Counted from the stretch's first letter, positions 11,405 to 21,954 are shown. The stretch is DNA of 64,000 bases from Auricularia sp. M13 (GCA_037042915.1 CM073199.1:2108001-2172000); one strand, 5' to 3'. Notes: generated from the letters alone by a model not told the origin. Numbers and translations: made by a program.

Positions 11405-11715
11405 GACTCGCTCCGTCCTCATTCCGTCTCTCACTTCTTCTCCACGTCCGCATTCGTGTACATAGCATTGTAACTCAGCGCTGTAGAGCATGTGTATCGC
11501 CTCTTCCGCTCGCTTTTTGTCCTGAGCAGAATCATGATCCTTCATCGCTTGGTGCACACGAGCTATTACCAGAAGTAAAGCGGTGCCTAATAATTCCCAC
11601 ATGAATACGCGAGTCCGTCCTGCTGAGCCGCAGCGCACGGTTTGGCAATGATTAACAGGGCCTTCATGACTTCATGACAATGGCGATCCTAACAGAGATT
11701 TGCCAAATATGGACC
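11405..11715 (+). other. Intergenic stretch, nothing recognised
   Basis: About 310 bases downstream of gene C with no supported coding or RNA feature. Confidence 0.4.
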
Positions 11716-11916
11716 TTACGTCATCGTTGTTGTATCGCCCCCTATAGAGCCGCACGCGAGATTCATTATGGTGAGAACGCTTCCGACTCGCGCATCGTTT
11801 TTCTTGCTTGAAAATTCCTCTCTGACAGCACCCTGCTCTGTGTCCTGCCGGTGAGAGCGGAATCCAGCAAGGTTTATCATAGGCTGGCTGTTTAGCTCGC
11901 CTCAACTCTATATAAG
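11716..11916 (+). promoter_or_regulatory. CRE-like site and TATA box of array gene D
   Basis: TTACGTCA at 11716-11723 and TATATAAG at 11909-11916, the latter 32 bases before the ATG at 11948. Confidence 0.55.
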
Positions 11917-11947
11917 CAATGCCTGCATGCGAGCGCGAGAGTCCACC

Positions 11948-13009
11948 ATGACTTCCTTCCCGTTTCTCGACGATTCACTCTTCCTGTACCGGCCTATCGT
12001 GTTGCCCGCGGCGGGGATCCATTCCCCACGTATTGTGGTATATTTCTCCGTGGTATCTGTCGATGGTACGCATCAACGGCTCGCAACGGGAGGCCGCTGA
12101 CACCATATATTATAGGACGCAAGCTACCCGCGCTCATCTCGTCGCTGTCCAACTCCACTGCCGACCGACCCCTCCCGCACGGAATACGAGCCCGCGTTCT
12201 AGGCGCGTCAAAAGTCGTCGGGAAAACTGTTATAGTCGTCAATGCCACCATACATCCCGCCACGCCGCAGCTACTCGAAGATCAGGCCGTCGGGAGCTGG
12301 CTGTGGGCCATACTTCTGCTCGGAGGGGTGGTGCGTTCCGCGGAACTCGCAGTCGCGCAGCCTACACTCGTGGTCGACGACATTATGGTCGAGCGCCGCG
12401 CACAATGGCTTCATGCGCCGGTCTTTATCCGGTTCGTTGTCAGCGAGATCGGCTTACCGTGGAATCTCATCGCCATTTTCTCAGGTGCCATCGTCGTGGA
12501 AGCGATGAGAGCGCGGAGCCCGGGAACGCCGGCAGCAAAGTCGTTATTTCCGGCACGCTGCACTCTTTCTGCAATGAATATTTCATGGTGGAAGTACTGG
12601 ATGTGTGAGTCCCCAACGAAATCTCTCCTCCGCGCTCGCTACTGCGCAAGATATTGGCTCTGCTCACTTGCTCGTGCGCAGTTCTAGCCATCGACGCTGA
12701 TCCCAGCACTCACACTTTCCCCCAGCGTGACCGGCCCCGCAAATGCTACAGAGTGAGTGTGCTGTGTTTCAGGTGCGATGCATATTTACAGAGCATGCCT
12801 TTAGACCTTCACATTCTCAGCGGGCAGTCAACATCAGTCCCTGTCTGCGTTCTTTGACTGTGGGTGAAGACGGATCTCTTGACACAGCGTCCCCCCCCCG
12901 TGTTATGCTCTCATTGAACCCTTGCCCGCCCGCGCGCTCTGAGCAGTTCGAAATCCCAATGACTCTGCTGTATTCTAACGAGTCGTCTGTATCTGTTCTC
13001 GATCTGTGA
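11948..13009 (+). CDS. Array gene D: tandem OB-fold-like protein
   Basis: Exon 1 11948-12065 (MTSFPFLDDSLFLYRPIV, then VVYFSVVSVDG), exon 2 12116-12431 and exon 3 from 12485; the joins are in phase 1 and 2. Exon 2 encodes LPHGIRARVLGASKVVGKTVIVVNA, then AELAVAQPTLVVDDIMVERR; exon 3 opens at the conserved Arg|Cys junction and contains SKVVISGTLHSFCNEYFMVEVLDV. This gives two barrels of the array type. The C-terminal exons are uncertain: one candidate follows an intron from 12603 to about 12690, another ends with the open frame at 13009 (SEQFEIPMTLLYSNESSVSVLDL). No catalytic residues stand out. Function is unknown; nucleic-acid binding is only suggested by the fold guess. Confidence 0.6.
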
Positions 13010-13085
13010 TCTAATGCAAAGCCGTCTTTTGCATTCCCGCCACTCATGTGAATCTAGGACGCGTGGAAAGCACGGCGTATGTGAA

Positions 13086-13110
13086 TGACGTAGTAGGATC
13101 GTTGACGCAA
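13086..13110 (+). promoter_or_regulatory. Paired CRE-like sites upstream of array gene E
   Basis: TGACGTAG at 13086-13093 and TGACGCAA at 13103-13110, about 100-120 bases before the ATG. An AATAAAG near 13156 is the only TATA-like element seen. Confidence 0.5.
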
Positions 13111-13207
13111 AGTAATCTTCCTGCGTGTATACTGGAAATTTTGCACGGGAAATCGAATAAAGGGCCCGCCTGCGTGGTTACAACTGCTGCAACCCCTCCT
13201 GCTCCCC

Positions 13208-14271
13208 ATGCAGATGACAACTTTTGACTCTGTTCTCACTCTCACCTGTCCCCGGGTCCTACAGCCCAGGGCGTCTGGGGATCCTTATCTATACGCATAC
13301 GTTGCTACCGTCGAACGTAGTGGTACATGTTTTGTCGTTGGACTTCGATTCCCCAGCTGATCCACGGCAGGATCCAATCTCACCGTCTGCGTCGCGCAGC
13401 GTGTCTATGAACCTTCCACAACTGTGTTACATCCCCGCGGGACTCGCGCTCAGGTCATTGGCCGGCTCGAAATTGTTTGCAAAACTTTTTTCGTGAATTG
13501 CTCCTCGATTTTCGTTGTCGATTGCCACGACACACCGGAGCCTGAGCAGCCTGCCGATTCGGACGAGCCAGGTCCCATTCTCATGTTCCCGGGTTGGATT
13601 GCTTCTGAAGATCTGGCTCGCGAGTCCGCCACGACCAGCGTTGTGGATATAATCCTCGGGCGCGAGCGCGAACCGCACAGCGAGCCCGTGATCATTCGGT
13701 TGGTATCTTCCTACCGAGTACCTCGCGCTATAGGCTTATACCATGCATCAGATGCACATTCGACAGGACGACTGAGCATTTGACCGGACTCGGCGACGTG
13801 GCAGAGGGCACGCGCGTTGTGGTCTCCGGTGTTCTTACCAGTTTCGCGGACCGGCTCGAAGTCATGGTACACGACGTCGATTTTGCCGAAGGTCCACCTT
13901 GCACCGCTGTAAGCTTGACTCGTCTGGGTCCGCTACAGAACGTGTCCGCTGCTGCATGCCGATGGTACTGTGATATTCCAGGAAATCGTGCACTTACTGA
14001 CGTGATGATTCAGGTTGGCAAATGTCATGATTCAGCCGCAGGTTGGTTACTGCTGAAGACCGCTCAAGACACTGATTCATTGCTTCCAGGAAGACGACTG
14101 CGAGCGAGTCGTCGATTGCGTCCTCCAAACCCGCATTCGTCGCCGCCGCTAATACCGAGCGATGACGCCGACCCGTGGCCGTTCACACAAAACACGCTGC
14201 AGTATCCCAATGTTTTCTACTACGTCATGATAATCGACCGCTTCCTTACATTGCGATGTAGACCTGAGTAA
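13208..14271 (+). CDS. Array gene E: tandem OB-fold-like protein
   Basis: Exons 13208-13316, 13371-13698 and 13752 to about 13964 join with phases 1 and 2 (an ATG at 13214 is an alternative start). Exon 1 ends PYLYAYVATVE; exon 2 has SNLTVCVAQ, HPRGTRAQVIGRLEI, TFFVNCSSIFVVD and, in its second half, ILMFPGWIA...SVVDIILGRE; exon 3 has CTFDRTTEHLTGL, EGTRVVVSGVLTSFADRLEVMVHDVDF and ends in CRW with the intron in the Trp codon. This is the clearest two-barrel member. The tail begins LANVMIQPQ and probably continues KTTASESSIASSKPAF after a second intron, or in a Pro-rich alternative frame to 14271; the choice is open. Function unknown. Confidence 0.65.
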
Positions 14272-14316
14272 CGAGATGATGACGGCACGCTAATCTATCA
14301 CGTGCTCTCTGGCGCG

Positions 14317-14324
14317 TGACGTCA
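14317..14324 (+). promoter_or_regulatory. CRE octamer upstream of array gene G
   Basis: Perfect TGACGTCA, 118 bases before the ATG at 14442. No clear TATA box was found. Confidence 0.55.
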
Positions 14325-14441
14325 TTGTTGCGGGCTTGCTGCCGCCTCACAAGCAACTCACCACGGAGTACATATGATCAGAAAGTGATACGCCCTTCTC
14401 TCATACGATCTCTCATACAATTCCCTCCTATCTCGCCCCAA

Positions 14442-14921
14442 ATGCCTCTATATGTCTATGGCGTTCTTGAGCTTATGAATTTGACTCTCATCGGCGGCTG
14501 CGCTCGTTATCACTCGCGGTGCGAAACGCGGTCTCCATACGGGATCACGTGCGAGGTCTACGCACCGCGGCGAGATTTGACTGCCGAAGAAGGTGGAATA
14601 GCTTTCGTACTGGGTCCAGCGCACATCGACCAAGACAGACGCGTAGTCGTAATCTCCTGCCAGATTTTACGCGTGTGGCATGGTCCCCGACAGCGCGGTT
14701 TTCTGTGGTTCACCGCCCGCGGCAAAATGATCGGATATGCGGCGGATACCAAGAGTCTGTGGAGATATGCTGTAGTTACGCGTTCATCCTTACTTGGTCG
14801 ACGGCATAGATCGATTATTTCGTGCGCTGGTGCAGTTCGTACTGTGAAACCGATTGATAACGTTTCGCAGAGCCTCCAGGGAGACATGTTGTTCGAAGCT
14901 GGGCTTGAAGACAGGCGATGA
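14442..14921 (+). CDS. Array gene G: divergent or partial OB-fold-like member
   Basis: A single open frame of 159 codons. It contains VYAPRRDLTAEEGGIAFVLG, PAHIDQDRRVVVISCQILRV, which lines up with the first-barrel segment of gene F (HPHGTRAQVLGPADF, NTFFVKTQNVFV). The usual phase-1 intron after the first strand is absent and no second-barrel exon is evident, so this is either a shortened member or a gene whose 3' exons I could not define; an Arg-rich and Pro-rich frame at about 15146-15300 could be such an exon. It has its own perfect CRE octamer. Function unknown. Confidence 0.4.
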   Translation: MPLYVYGVLELMNLTLIGGCARYHSRCETRSPYGITCEVYAPRRDLTAEEGGIAFVLGPAHIDQDRRVVVISCQILRVWHGPRQRGFLWFTARGKMIGYAADTKSLWRYAVVTRSSLLGRRHRSIISCAGAVRTVKPIDNVSQSLQGDMLFEAGLEDRR

Positions 14922-14929
14922 GGTGGATT

Positions 14930-15640
14930 TGACCGCGATACCGATGAGATGGGCTCGCAGCTCGCTCGTGTTCGATGTTAGGCGAATGGAGAGAAATCAG
15001 AGGTGAAGCTGTAATTCATTGTTCGATAATTTCCCAGCAATTGTACCGTTATTATCGATCGCGACACGTGTGTTTCGAGACAGCAGACACCTTCCCATGC
15101 TAGGGAAGGAGAAGATTTTTTTGTCCTGTTTCCATTTTTAGAAGCATGAGAACTGGTGCGCGTAGAGCGCGCGTGCAATCGGCCGTCGGCGCTCGGTCTT
15201 CTCCTACTCTACTCTCTGCTGCCCAGCACGCCGCAAACGGCACAGGCCATCGGCACCCGTGGACCGGTAGCCCACCAGGGGGCGAAGTTCGTTGGTGAGT
15301 TGCTCTGGCTGCGTTGACGGTGTTACAGCCATGCTTAACATTTTTTGCAGTATGCAAACCCGCCAGGTGCTCGACAACACCGGCAGACACGTCAGCGCGC
15401 TTATACCGCTGGTGTAGACCGACTACTGCCGCCCCTCCGCGCACTCTAAGCCTATGCAGCGGGAAACCCGTGGTCTGATCTTCGTTGGATCATGCTAGGC
15501 TGTGAAACGCGTCCTGCTCGTTCACGGTCACGCGCTCGATGTCCAACCATGTGCGATAGCCTGAACACATGCTGCGCGCTCATGGCGCACTTTCCAGTCG
15601 GAATGGCTCAACGAGTGGTCTTGCGTCGGTGTGACTGCGA
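14930..15640 (+). other. Stretch of about 700 bases with no firm gene
   Basis: Contains a short frame at about 15146-15300 (MRTGARRARVQSAVG) that may belong to gene G, and nothing else that can be supported. Confidence 0.35.
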
Positions 15641-15724
15641 TGACGTCAATCATGAGTTTGTATTCGTGCCTGACGTCGGGATACTTTTTCCTGACGTGGG
15701 AATATCTATGACGTGATGACGTCA
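15641..15724 (+). promoter_or_regulatory. Five CRE-like sites in 84 bases upstream of array gene F
   Basis: TGACGTCA at 15641-15648, TGACGTCG at 15671-15678, TGACGTGG at 15692-15699, TGACGTGA at 15709-15716 and TGACGTCA at 15717-15724, the last two abutting. They lie about 240-330 bases before the ATG at 15967. Confidence 0.65.
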
Positions 15725-15966
15725 TCAGCGCTCGCCAGTGGCGACCGGTATCGATGATCACTTGCCATTATATCCCGACACTCTCGATTGCAAGCCAGGC
15801 TGTTACGCATCTCCGCATCGTGTTCATGGGCTTACGGTTTGTGACGTTACGGCGAGAGTCGTCGTGGGCTGGTGGTTTGGAACATCGGATGTAAACTTCA
15901 ATCTGACATCTTCAACCTGTATAACAGTCTTGCAGACCCAAGGTTGGACCGTGCGTATCGCTCACC

Positions 15967-17311
15967 ATGCCCCATCTTTTTCTCGACGCATTCCTCGACC
16001 TGAAATCGCCGACCGTCACACCACCAACGTGACCGGGAGATACTTGGGCCATCGCGTATTTCTCCACTATCGAGCTCTATTGTTCGTGGGCATTCAATTC
16101 ACATTGTGCAAATTTTTACTCACTGCCGCCGATTTAGACACGCAAGTTTCGGTTGTGCTTGCCGTCCCCTTTCGCGATCCCGCCCTGGTCACTATCCACC
16201 CTCACGGCACGCGTGCTCAGGTGCTTGGTCCTGCGGATTTCACACGCAATACGTTCTTCGTAAAGACGCAGAACGTCTTTGTCTCTGATGCCTCTGTCGA
16301 CGCCGACGGCTTTACTCGTCCACCGCCAGTTATCAGCTTCAAGGGCACTGTCACTCTGCCTTCCTATGGTGTCTTCGGTGTCATACTTGGGGGCGGACAA
16401 CAGTGTCTACCGCCAGTCACCGTCCGGTAAATCTTACTTCGGTTCAATGTGTCAAACCTGACGTCTTTTTGCCAGCTGCCTGCTTAACAGCGAGGAAGGT
16501 CACATCAGCGAATTCCAGCGTCTCGAAGATTACAAGGTGGCCAACGTGTCCGCCGTGCTGAAAGGTGTCGACGACGGCATGCTCATTGCAGATGTCCACG
16601 ACGTCTGTTTCGATGGGGATCGCATTCCCTGCAACGCGCGCTGCCTTACCCGCGTGTCCACTGCTTTGGTCGAAAGTGGCGTCCTTTGTCAATGGTACAT
16701 GTGTCCTTTCTCGCCTTATTCTGCGTACTGACATAGATTGCAGGATGCGTTCTGTAGTAACCGACCCGGAGCAAGCAGCAGCTCATGCCGTCGAGACACC
16801 ACAGCCCGCGGCGGTACTGGCAGGGACACCGCAGTCTGCTGCAGTCGCAACAGAAAGCACGACTACGCACGCCACGACCGTACTCGCGGGGACGCCCCAG
16901 TCCGCCGCAGTCTCCACGAGGACCGGGACTCCGCAATCGCAAGTGAATGCTCGCGACCTTCTCAGGCTGCGAGAGGAGCTGGAGGCCGCATTCGAGCTCC
17001 AATTGGATGGTCGCATGCTGGCCCAAGGAGCCACACCGGCTTCTTCATATACCCCGACGGTCTATTCTCCCTCTCCGTCCCATTGCTATTCGTTTGCGTC
17101 TCCTCAGTATTCTCCCATGCCCCCTCGTCGTACCTCTGCGCACTCACCCACGTCTCCTTACTATTCCCCCACCTCACCTGGGTATTCACCAAGTACGCCG
17201 ACCAATTTGCCTGAACCTCCGCGCCTGGCCACGCCGAAGGACGCTGTTATCAATCCTTTGCCTGCTCCAGTGTATCCCGCTCCCCAGCGCATCTATTCCT
17301 GTAGCTTCTGA
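15967..17311 (+). CDS. Array gene F: tandem OB-fold-like protein with RNA polymerase II CTD-like heptads
   Basis: Exons 15967-16081, 16138-16426, 16476-16694 and 16744-17311 join in phases 1, 2 and 2 to 396 codons. Codon 22 (16030-16032) is an in-frame TGA within exon 1, although the frame and the conserved DTWAIAYFSTIE strand continue after it; this may be a real nonsense change, a sequence error or an upstream start problem. Barrel 1 is TQVSVVLAV, HPHGTRAQVLG, NTFFVKTQNVFV; barrel 2 runs from ISFKGTVTL to KVANVSAVLKGV and LIADVHDVCF. The tail has three AGTPQSAA-like repeats (residues about 234-272), a short charged helix DLLRLREELEAAFEL (279-293) and, at about 310-361, Tyr-Ser-Pro repeats including YYSPTSPGYSPSTP, resembling RNA polymerase II CTD heptads. 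Function unknown. Confidence 0.62.
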
Positions 17312-17390
17312 TACGTGTCGGGCTTATGTAGCTCAGATCTCTCCTGTATCCTGTACGCCTTTTATCCATATATATATTTCCATGCGCAGA

Positions 17391-17823
17391 ATTCAGGTTG
17401 TCGATGTTATTGGTGCACGGATGCAAATTGCACCGGCTATAACCCGCCGTTCCCTTCCTCTCGCCATGACGCTCGAGCCCGTCAACGTGCACTTGCTGTC
17501 AGTGGCGGACGATAACACATGCTGCTTGCTGCTGCTTGCGGGCTGTAGCGCTCCCTTTGTCGTCCAGTCTACCGCCGAGCAGTCGACTGTCGATGCAATG
17601 GTCGCCCCCCCGCGTACTACTTAGTCTCATCTTCGACGATGACGGGCCTTTGCTCGGCCTCGTCCTCCTAGCCATGGCCGCCGCTGTTGGTATCCTTCTC
17701 TCGTAAGTGAGCGCGCTCTTCTCGCTGTCTGTATGTTGACGCAAGCACGCGCAGATACACAACTGATGACCGCGTCGCCCGCCGGATACGCCACGTCCTA
17801 CACGGTCAGACAACGGGGTAGAG
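17391..17823 (+). CDS. Possible small gene(s) after the array, unrecognised
   Basis: Two overlapping candidates. An open frame from 17391 starts MRRIQVVDVIGARMQIAP and ends near 17624. A second, from about 17598, reads MQWSPPRVLLSLIFDDDGP, then the hydrophobic LLGLVLLAMAAAVGILLS, and an intron starting GTAAGT at 17703 joins in phase to YTTDDRVARRIRHVLHG and a stop. The second would be a very small single-pass membrane protein. A run of seven C near 17610 lies where the frames meet, so an indel could link them. Weak evidence for both. Confidence 0.25.
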
Positions 17824-17829
17824 ACAGCC

Positions 17830-19050
17830 TTGCGCCGCGAGTTAAAGTGTGCCTGCCGCCTCCCTCTCCGAGATCCCAGACGCTGACACTCGGAACGACC
17901 CAAAGGCGTCGAGCCCAGCGCCCAGATGGACGCCGTCAGGTGCGCTGTATCTCCATCCCAATCCACCGTACTGACTGTTGGGCTAACTCGCGGGACAGCT
18001 CTGGGCCATCATGCTGCGCTACCATCCTCAGCAGCGTATGCGGCGTGCAGCGCGGGGAGGAGGCGCATGAGGTCGCGCGGCGCAGGCAGGGTAATCCTGT
18101 CAGCTGGAGCCAGGGGTGCGTGACAGGTCGAATCCAGGCGCAAGAATATGCTGATTCTGGACGTAGTAATCGGAATCGGAGACGATATGCGCAGAATGTT
18201 GCAGAGGACGAGCGCACAGACTATGTGCGTGACATTTGTCCGTACTACATACTCGTGCTGACATCTGCCATAGTCGCAACCGCGATGGCGAACTGGTACG
18301 ACGGCGTGCTGCACACGGGCAAGCGGCCCTATGGCCACCGGGCGCTGGCGCCAATCCCTTCCGTCGCCCTGGCTACACCATGGCGGGCGCAATCGCAAGG
18401 GCGGCGCGGCATCTGCGCGCAACAGCCGCGCAGGCGGCGGAAGAGCGCGCGGCCAGAGCTCATGCGGTCGTCGTTGCAGCAGCAACCGCGGAGCTTGGAG
18501 TCGGTGCCGGCTGCGAACGAGTGTGACGCCGAGCGAGAACAACGGCGGTAGAGCAGGTTTGGAGGCCGCAACCGACGCGGGCTCCTCAACCTGCTCCTCC
18601 TTCGACTACCGCGTGTTCCTGGTGCATTGGGTTCGCCTGCTCGAGCGGCGGATGGGGGACTTGCTCCAGCGCACACCACGTCGAGGCTCGCGTCCTGCTC
18701 AGCGACATGTTAGGACCCAGCGCTGCGCAGGCCAACTACACGTCCCTCCACCTCGGCTTCACGCACAAGGGCTTCCGCGCACCATGACGATGCGCATCCC
18801 TGCAATGTGCAACATTCGAAACGACATGTCGATGATGCACGCCCGCGGCGGCGTCGCTGCCTCCTCTGAATGCGCGCGGTAGACAGGATCCCCTGGCAGC
18901 AATCGCGCAGAATTAGCAGAAGGCGCGCGGAATCCTCGACGCGTAGCCGATTCACGACGGTGGCGACCTCGGGCGCGGGCTTGCCGGCAACGATGCGCGG
19001 GCGGCCGAGATGCCCAGCGTGTTCGGCAGCCAGTCTGGGCCACGCCTCCG
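17830..19050 (+). other. About 1.2 kb without a supported gene
   Basis: Alanine- and arginine-rich open frames exist on both strands but show no conserved motif or consistent intron structure. Confidence 0.4.
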
Positions 19051-19053
19051 GTG

Positions 19054-19185
19054 CGGCGGTGGACAACGCAAGCTGAACCGCGGCTGTCAGTCGTCGACAC
19101 GGCGCAGATCCTCCTAGGCTGCCCGTTGTGCGACGAGGAGTACTTCCGGACAGCCGTCTTGGGCTGGTGTGTCGAGCTGGTGGGC
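19054..19185 (+). pseudogene. Farnesyl diphosphate synthase fragment
   Basis: The frame encodes LSVVDTAQILLG and DEEYFRTAVLGWCVEL, which is the well-known segment of fungal farnesyl diphosphate synthase (ERG20 family) just before the first Asp-rich motif. GGQRKLNRG, the family's preceding GGKLNRG block, lies directly upstream but in another frame, so one frameshift separates them. The sequence then diverges before the LLQAFFLVADD part, and neither catalytic Asp-rich motif is present. It is a single-exon relic, not a working enzyme. Confidence 0.7.
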
Positions 19186-19530
19186 AGCTCCTCCGCAGTG
19201 GCTTGGTGGCTGAATATACATATCGGACCCGTGCTTTTATGTGAAGTAATCATTCAGGATATGAAGACTTGGTATCAGGAATCCAAATCCTTTTGCCATT
19301 TGCCTCAGATAACATTGTGTTTCGCAAAGCCTCTGAACAGAACATTCTGCCCAAGGCCAACCTTCATGAGCTGCACAGCCACCTATGCAAGCAATACATT
19401 CCACCCTTGCGGGATTTCACGCGTGCGCAGATCCACCAGCGAGCCTTCTCGGTGCCGCTGGTGCGACTGAATTGACGGCATATCTTAAATACTTACAGAG
19501 TCTGCTTTCTGCTTTGACGTCTTTTCCCCC

Positions 19531-21277
19531 ATGGCCAAAGCGACCTCACCAGCGCCTGACCTCGCACCGCCGAAGAAGAAGAGGGGCAGGAAACCGAAGC
19601 CCACGCCCACGACTGCACGGGAGGCCGTCATTGCCTACCAGTTCGATACAAACCTCATTTTCCGTTTCTCCAAGTTCCTGCCCCGGCACTTCATTTGCTG
19701 CGACGCTCTCGACGAAGTGGCACTGCTGGAGAGGAATCGCGATTGTCTCTCGTCTGTCGGCCGTCGGCCTAAACACGGCCGTCAACATCAGTTTCCTGTC
19801 AATCTGGACGTGAGATTATTGCATTTCTGCTTTTTTCTCGCTTCTCACTTTTTTTTGTTGTCAGCCGGACCTTGACATTGACCAGGACGGCTATATATGC
19901 TGTAATGTGCTTGCTGCTCTGGCAGTACTGCCGCCATTATACCAGCCGCCCGCCCATCTCTCCGAGGACGACGCCAAACTTTACGATACCATGATGCGCA
20001 GCTTTCTGTCCTATGAATTGCTCAACGCTGGCTTCGCTCGTGTGGACGACGACGATATAAAAAAACGATCTCTCTGGCATTGGGGCGAGCAGACTCGCAG
20101 CCTCATCTCCGTTGGATTGTCTACTCGCCCTTTGAACAAGGACTCGCCCTTTTGGAACCTCTCGCTTTGCCTCGCCTCCGCGCTCAACACTGCCTTTGAT
20201 CACAAGCGCACAGAGCTGCCCTCATGCTTCCGGAAGGTACCGGACGGGTTTCATTGCAACGGTCTCTCGCACTACGACGGGAAGCTATGCTACGCGCTTC
20301 CCAGCCCCATCACTTGCCATCCCTGCGACAAGGTCGTGCCGCGCGGTTGCCTCGGTTGGGAGCGGCAGACTCATTGCCTGGCGTGTTGGATGCAGGGTAA
20401 CACGCGCATTTGTTTTGGATCGGATGCCGGTACCGACGACGACGATGACGACGACGACGACGACGAAGGCGCGGACGACGACCAGGACGACGCAGAAGCG
20501 GACGACGTACCCGACAACCAGCGGGGCGGTGCATGGGCCTCGATGAAGGCTGCCGCGGTGGACGAGGATGCTACCATGGACGGTGACGAGCAGGACGAGC
20601 TTGAAAACGACGCGATAGCGAGTATCTGCCTGAAAAAAGGTACGTGGACTTCGGTTTCTTAGTTCGATGTGGGATTGATGCTTTAGCCCACAGTCCACGC
20701 CGCCGCGCACGCGTGCCTCGAGCAAGGCGAAGAAGAGGTCGCCGCCCCGTTCTACGACGAGGCGCAAGAGCAAGCGCGCCAAGCACGAATACGTGAACGA
20801 TGACGTGGACGACGACGTGGACGACGGCGTGCAGACGACGAGGCAGCCGCCGCGTTTGACGACGCGCAAGGGCAAGCGCGCCGACCAGAGCGACGAGGAC
20901 GACGACATGGACGAACAGGAGTCCGAAGACGAAGCCTCAGAGGTCAGTTATTCGATCACTATCCCACGCTCTGACGCATTGTATTCGCCTCGCAGTCTCC
21001 TTCCGTGCGCGGTCGTCGGTCGACTGCGAAGGCCAAGAAGTCCGTCCGCGGCACCACTGCCTCTAAGTCCAAGCGCGCGCAGAAGCTCAGCATCCCGATG
21101 GACACGCGCGCGGCCATGCTGACTATCCGCGAGGATATCAGAGCTCTCAAATCCGAGTTCCGCAAATCACTACGAGAACTCAAGAAACAGAGCAAGGACG
21201 AGCTTCGCGACGTTCACTCGGAGTTGAGGGCTTTGAAGGCGTCCTTGCCAAAGGACAAGTCACCAGAAGTGCAGTAG
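19531..21277 (+). CDS. Nuclear-type protein with AT-hook-like motif, acidic and basic tracts; function unknown
   Basis: Exons 19531-19809, 19865-20639, about 20686-20942 and 20996-21277. The N terminus holds PKKKRGRKPKPTP, resembling an AT-hook. The middle (PDLDIDQDGYICCNVLAAL to about residue 270) looks globular, with several Cys (SPITCHPCDKVVPRGC, THCLACW) that could bind metal. Then follow an Asp run from a GAC repeat (about 20436-20470), a Lys/Arg- and Ser-rich segment, a second acidic segment and a C-terminal charged helix (EDIRALKSEFRKSLRELKK). The exon 2/3 join with the canonical GTACGT donor is out of phase with the basic frame, so that boundary is uncertain. Architecture suggests a chromatin or transcription-associated protein. 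A TGACGTCT lies at 19515, just before the ATG. Confidence 0.7.
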
Positions 21278-21628
21278 ATCATTACGGGTTTCTTTTCAAT
21301 ACACGCGACGCCTTGATGTACTACCGTAGCGCAGCGGAGGCTTCCCTTGTATCTCGTACCCATGCTCAGCATCCCTGGTGACCACTCCCGCTACTACCAA
21401 CGACGCACACAATGCCATGGAGACGAGAATATGGAGGACGACCATTAGGGTGTTACCGGCGTTCGGAGGGACGTCGATGAGATCTTTCACGTACTACGTC
21501 CTCACCTCTTATGTGCCCCAGCCCTACTGAATATCTGGATTGTCGGCACTCGACCACTGTGATGGGATTTTGTGCGGGCGACGGTGTTATACAGTGTACA
21601 TGTCGCTCTCGGAAACTGGTCGAGTCTA
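21278..21628 (+). other. Intergenic sequence up to the retrotransposon
   Basis: About 350 bases between the 19.5 kb gene and the element's target duplication; nothing else recognised. Confidence 0.4.
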
Positions 21629-21633
21629 CTGTA
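21629..21633 (+). repeat. Target-site duplication, left
   Basis: CTGTA directly before the 5' LTR; the same five bases follow the 3' LTR. Confidence 0.9.
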
Positions 21634-21954
21634 TGTAATGGGTACTTTAGGATAGCTCCGATGATTACTCTCGCGCACTGTTGACTCGTGTTTGGAATTA
21701 TTACTACTCTCTTGACTCGCTCTCTTCACCCTCGTTCAGACCCTCTGAAGTCTGAACCGAGAACCGTGAACAGCGCGACCTCTACCCGCCTCGACAATAT
21801 TCCGAGTGCCCGCGTGCCCACTAGGTAGCGTGCCCGCCGACGGACCATTGTGCTCGGCGTTCTATCCGTCGAGTACACCTCAGCCGGCCCTCGCGAGAGC
21901 AGTTAGGCTACTCCCTCACTCGTGCCTTAACGAGCGCTGCCCACGCTCGTTACA
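21634..21954 (+). repeat. 5' LTR of the chromovirus
   Basis: Begins TGTAATGGGTAC and ends CGTTACA; matches the 3' copy at 32993-33313 over all 321 bases as far as read. Confidence 0.95.

Noticed and set aside
17878-19060. Arg/Ala-rich open frames on both strands
   Set aside because: High-GC composition produces such frames; no conserved residues or splice pattern supports them.
1-20000. Mating-type or secondary-metabolite cluster
   Set aside because: No homeodomain, pheromone receptor, polyketide synthase, NRPS, terpene cyclase or P450 gene was found; the farnesyl diphosphate synthase piece is only a fragment.
20436-20470. GAC trinucleotide repeat as a regulatory or structural element
   Set aside because: It lies in frame in the 19.5 kb gene and simply encodes an Asp run.
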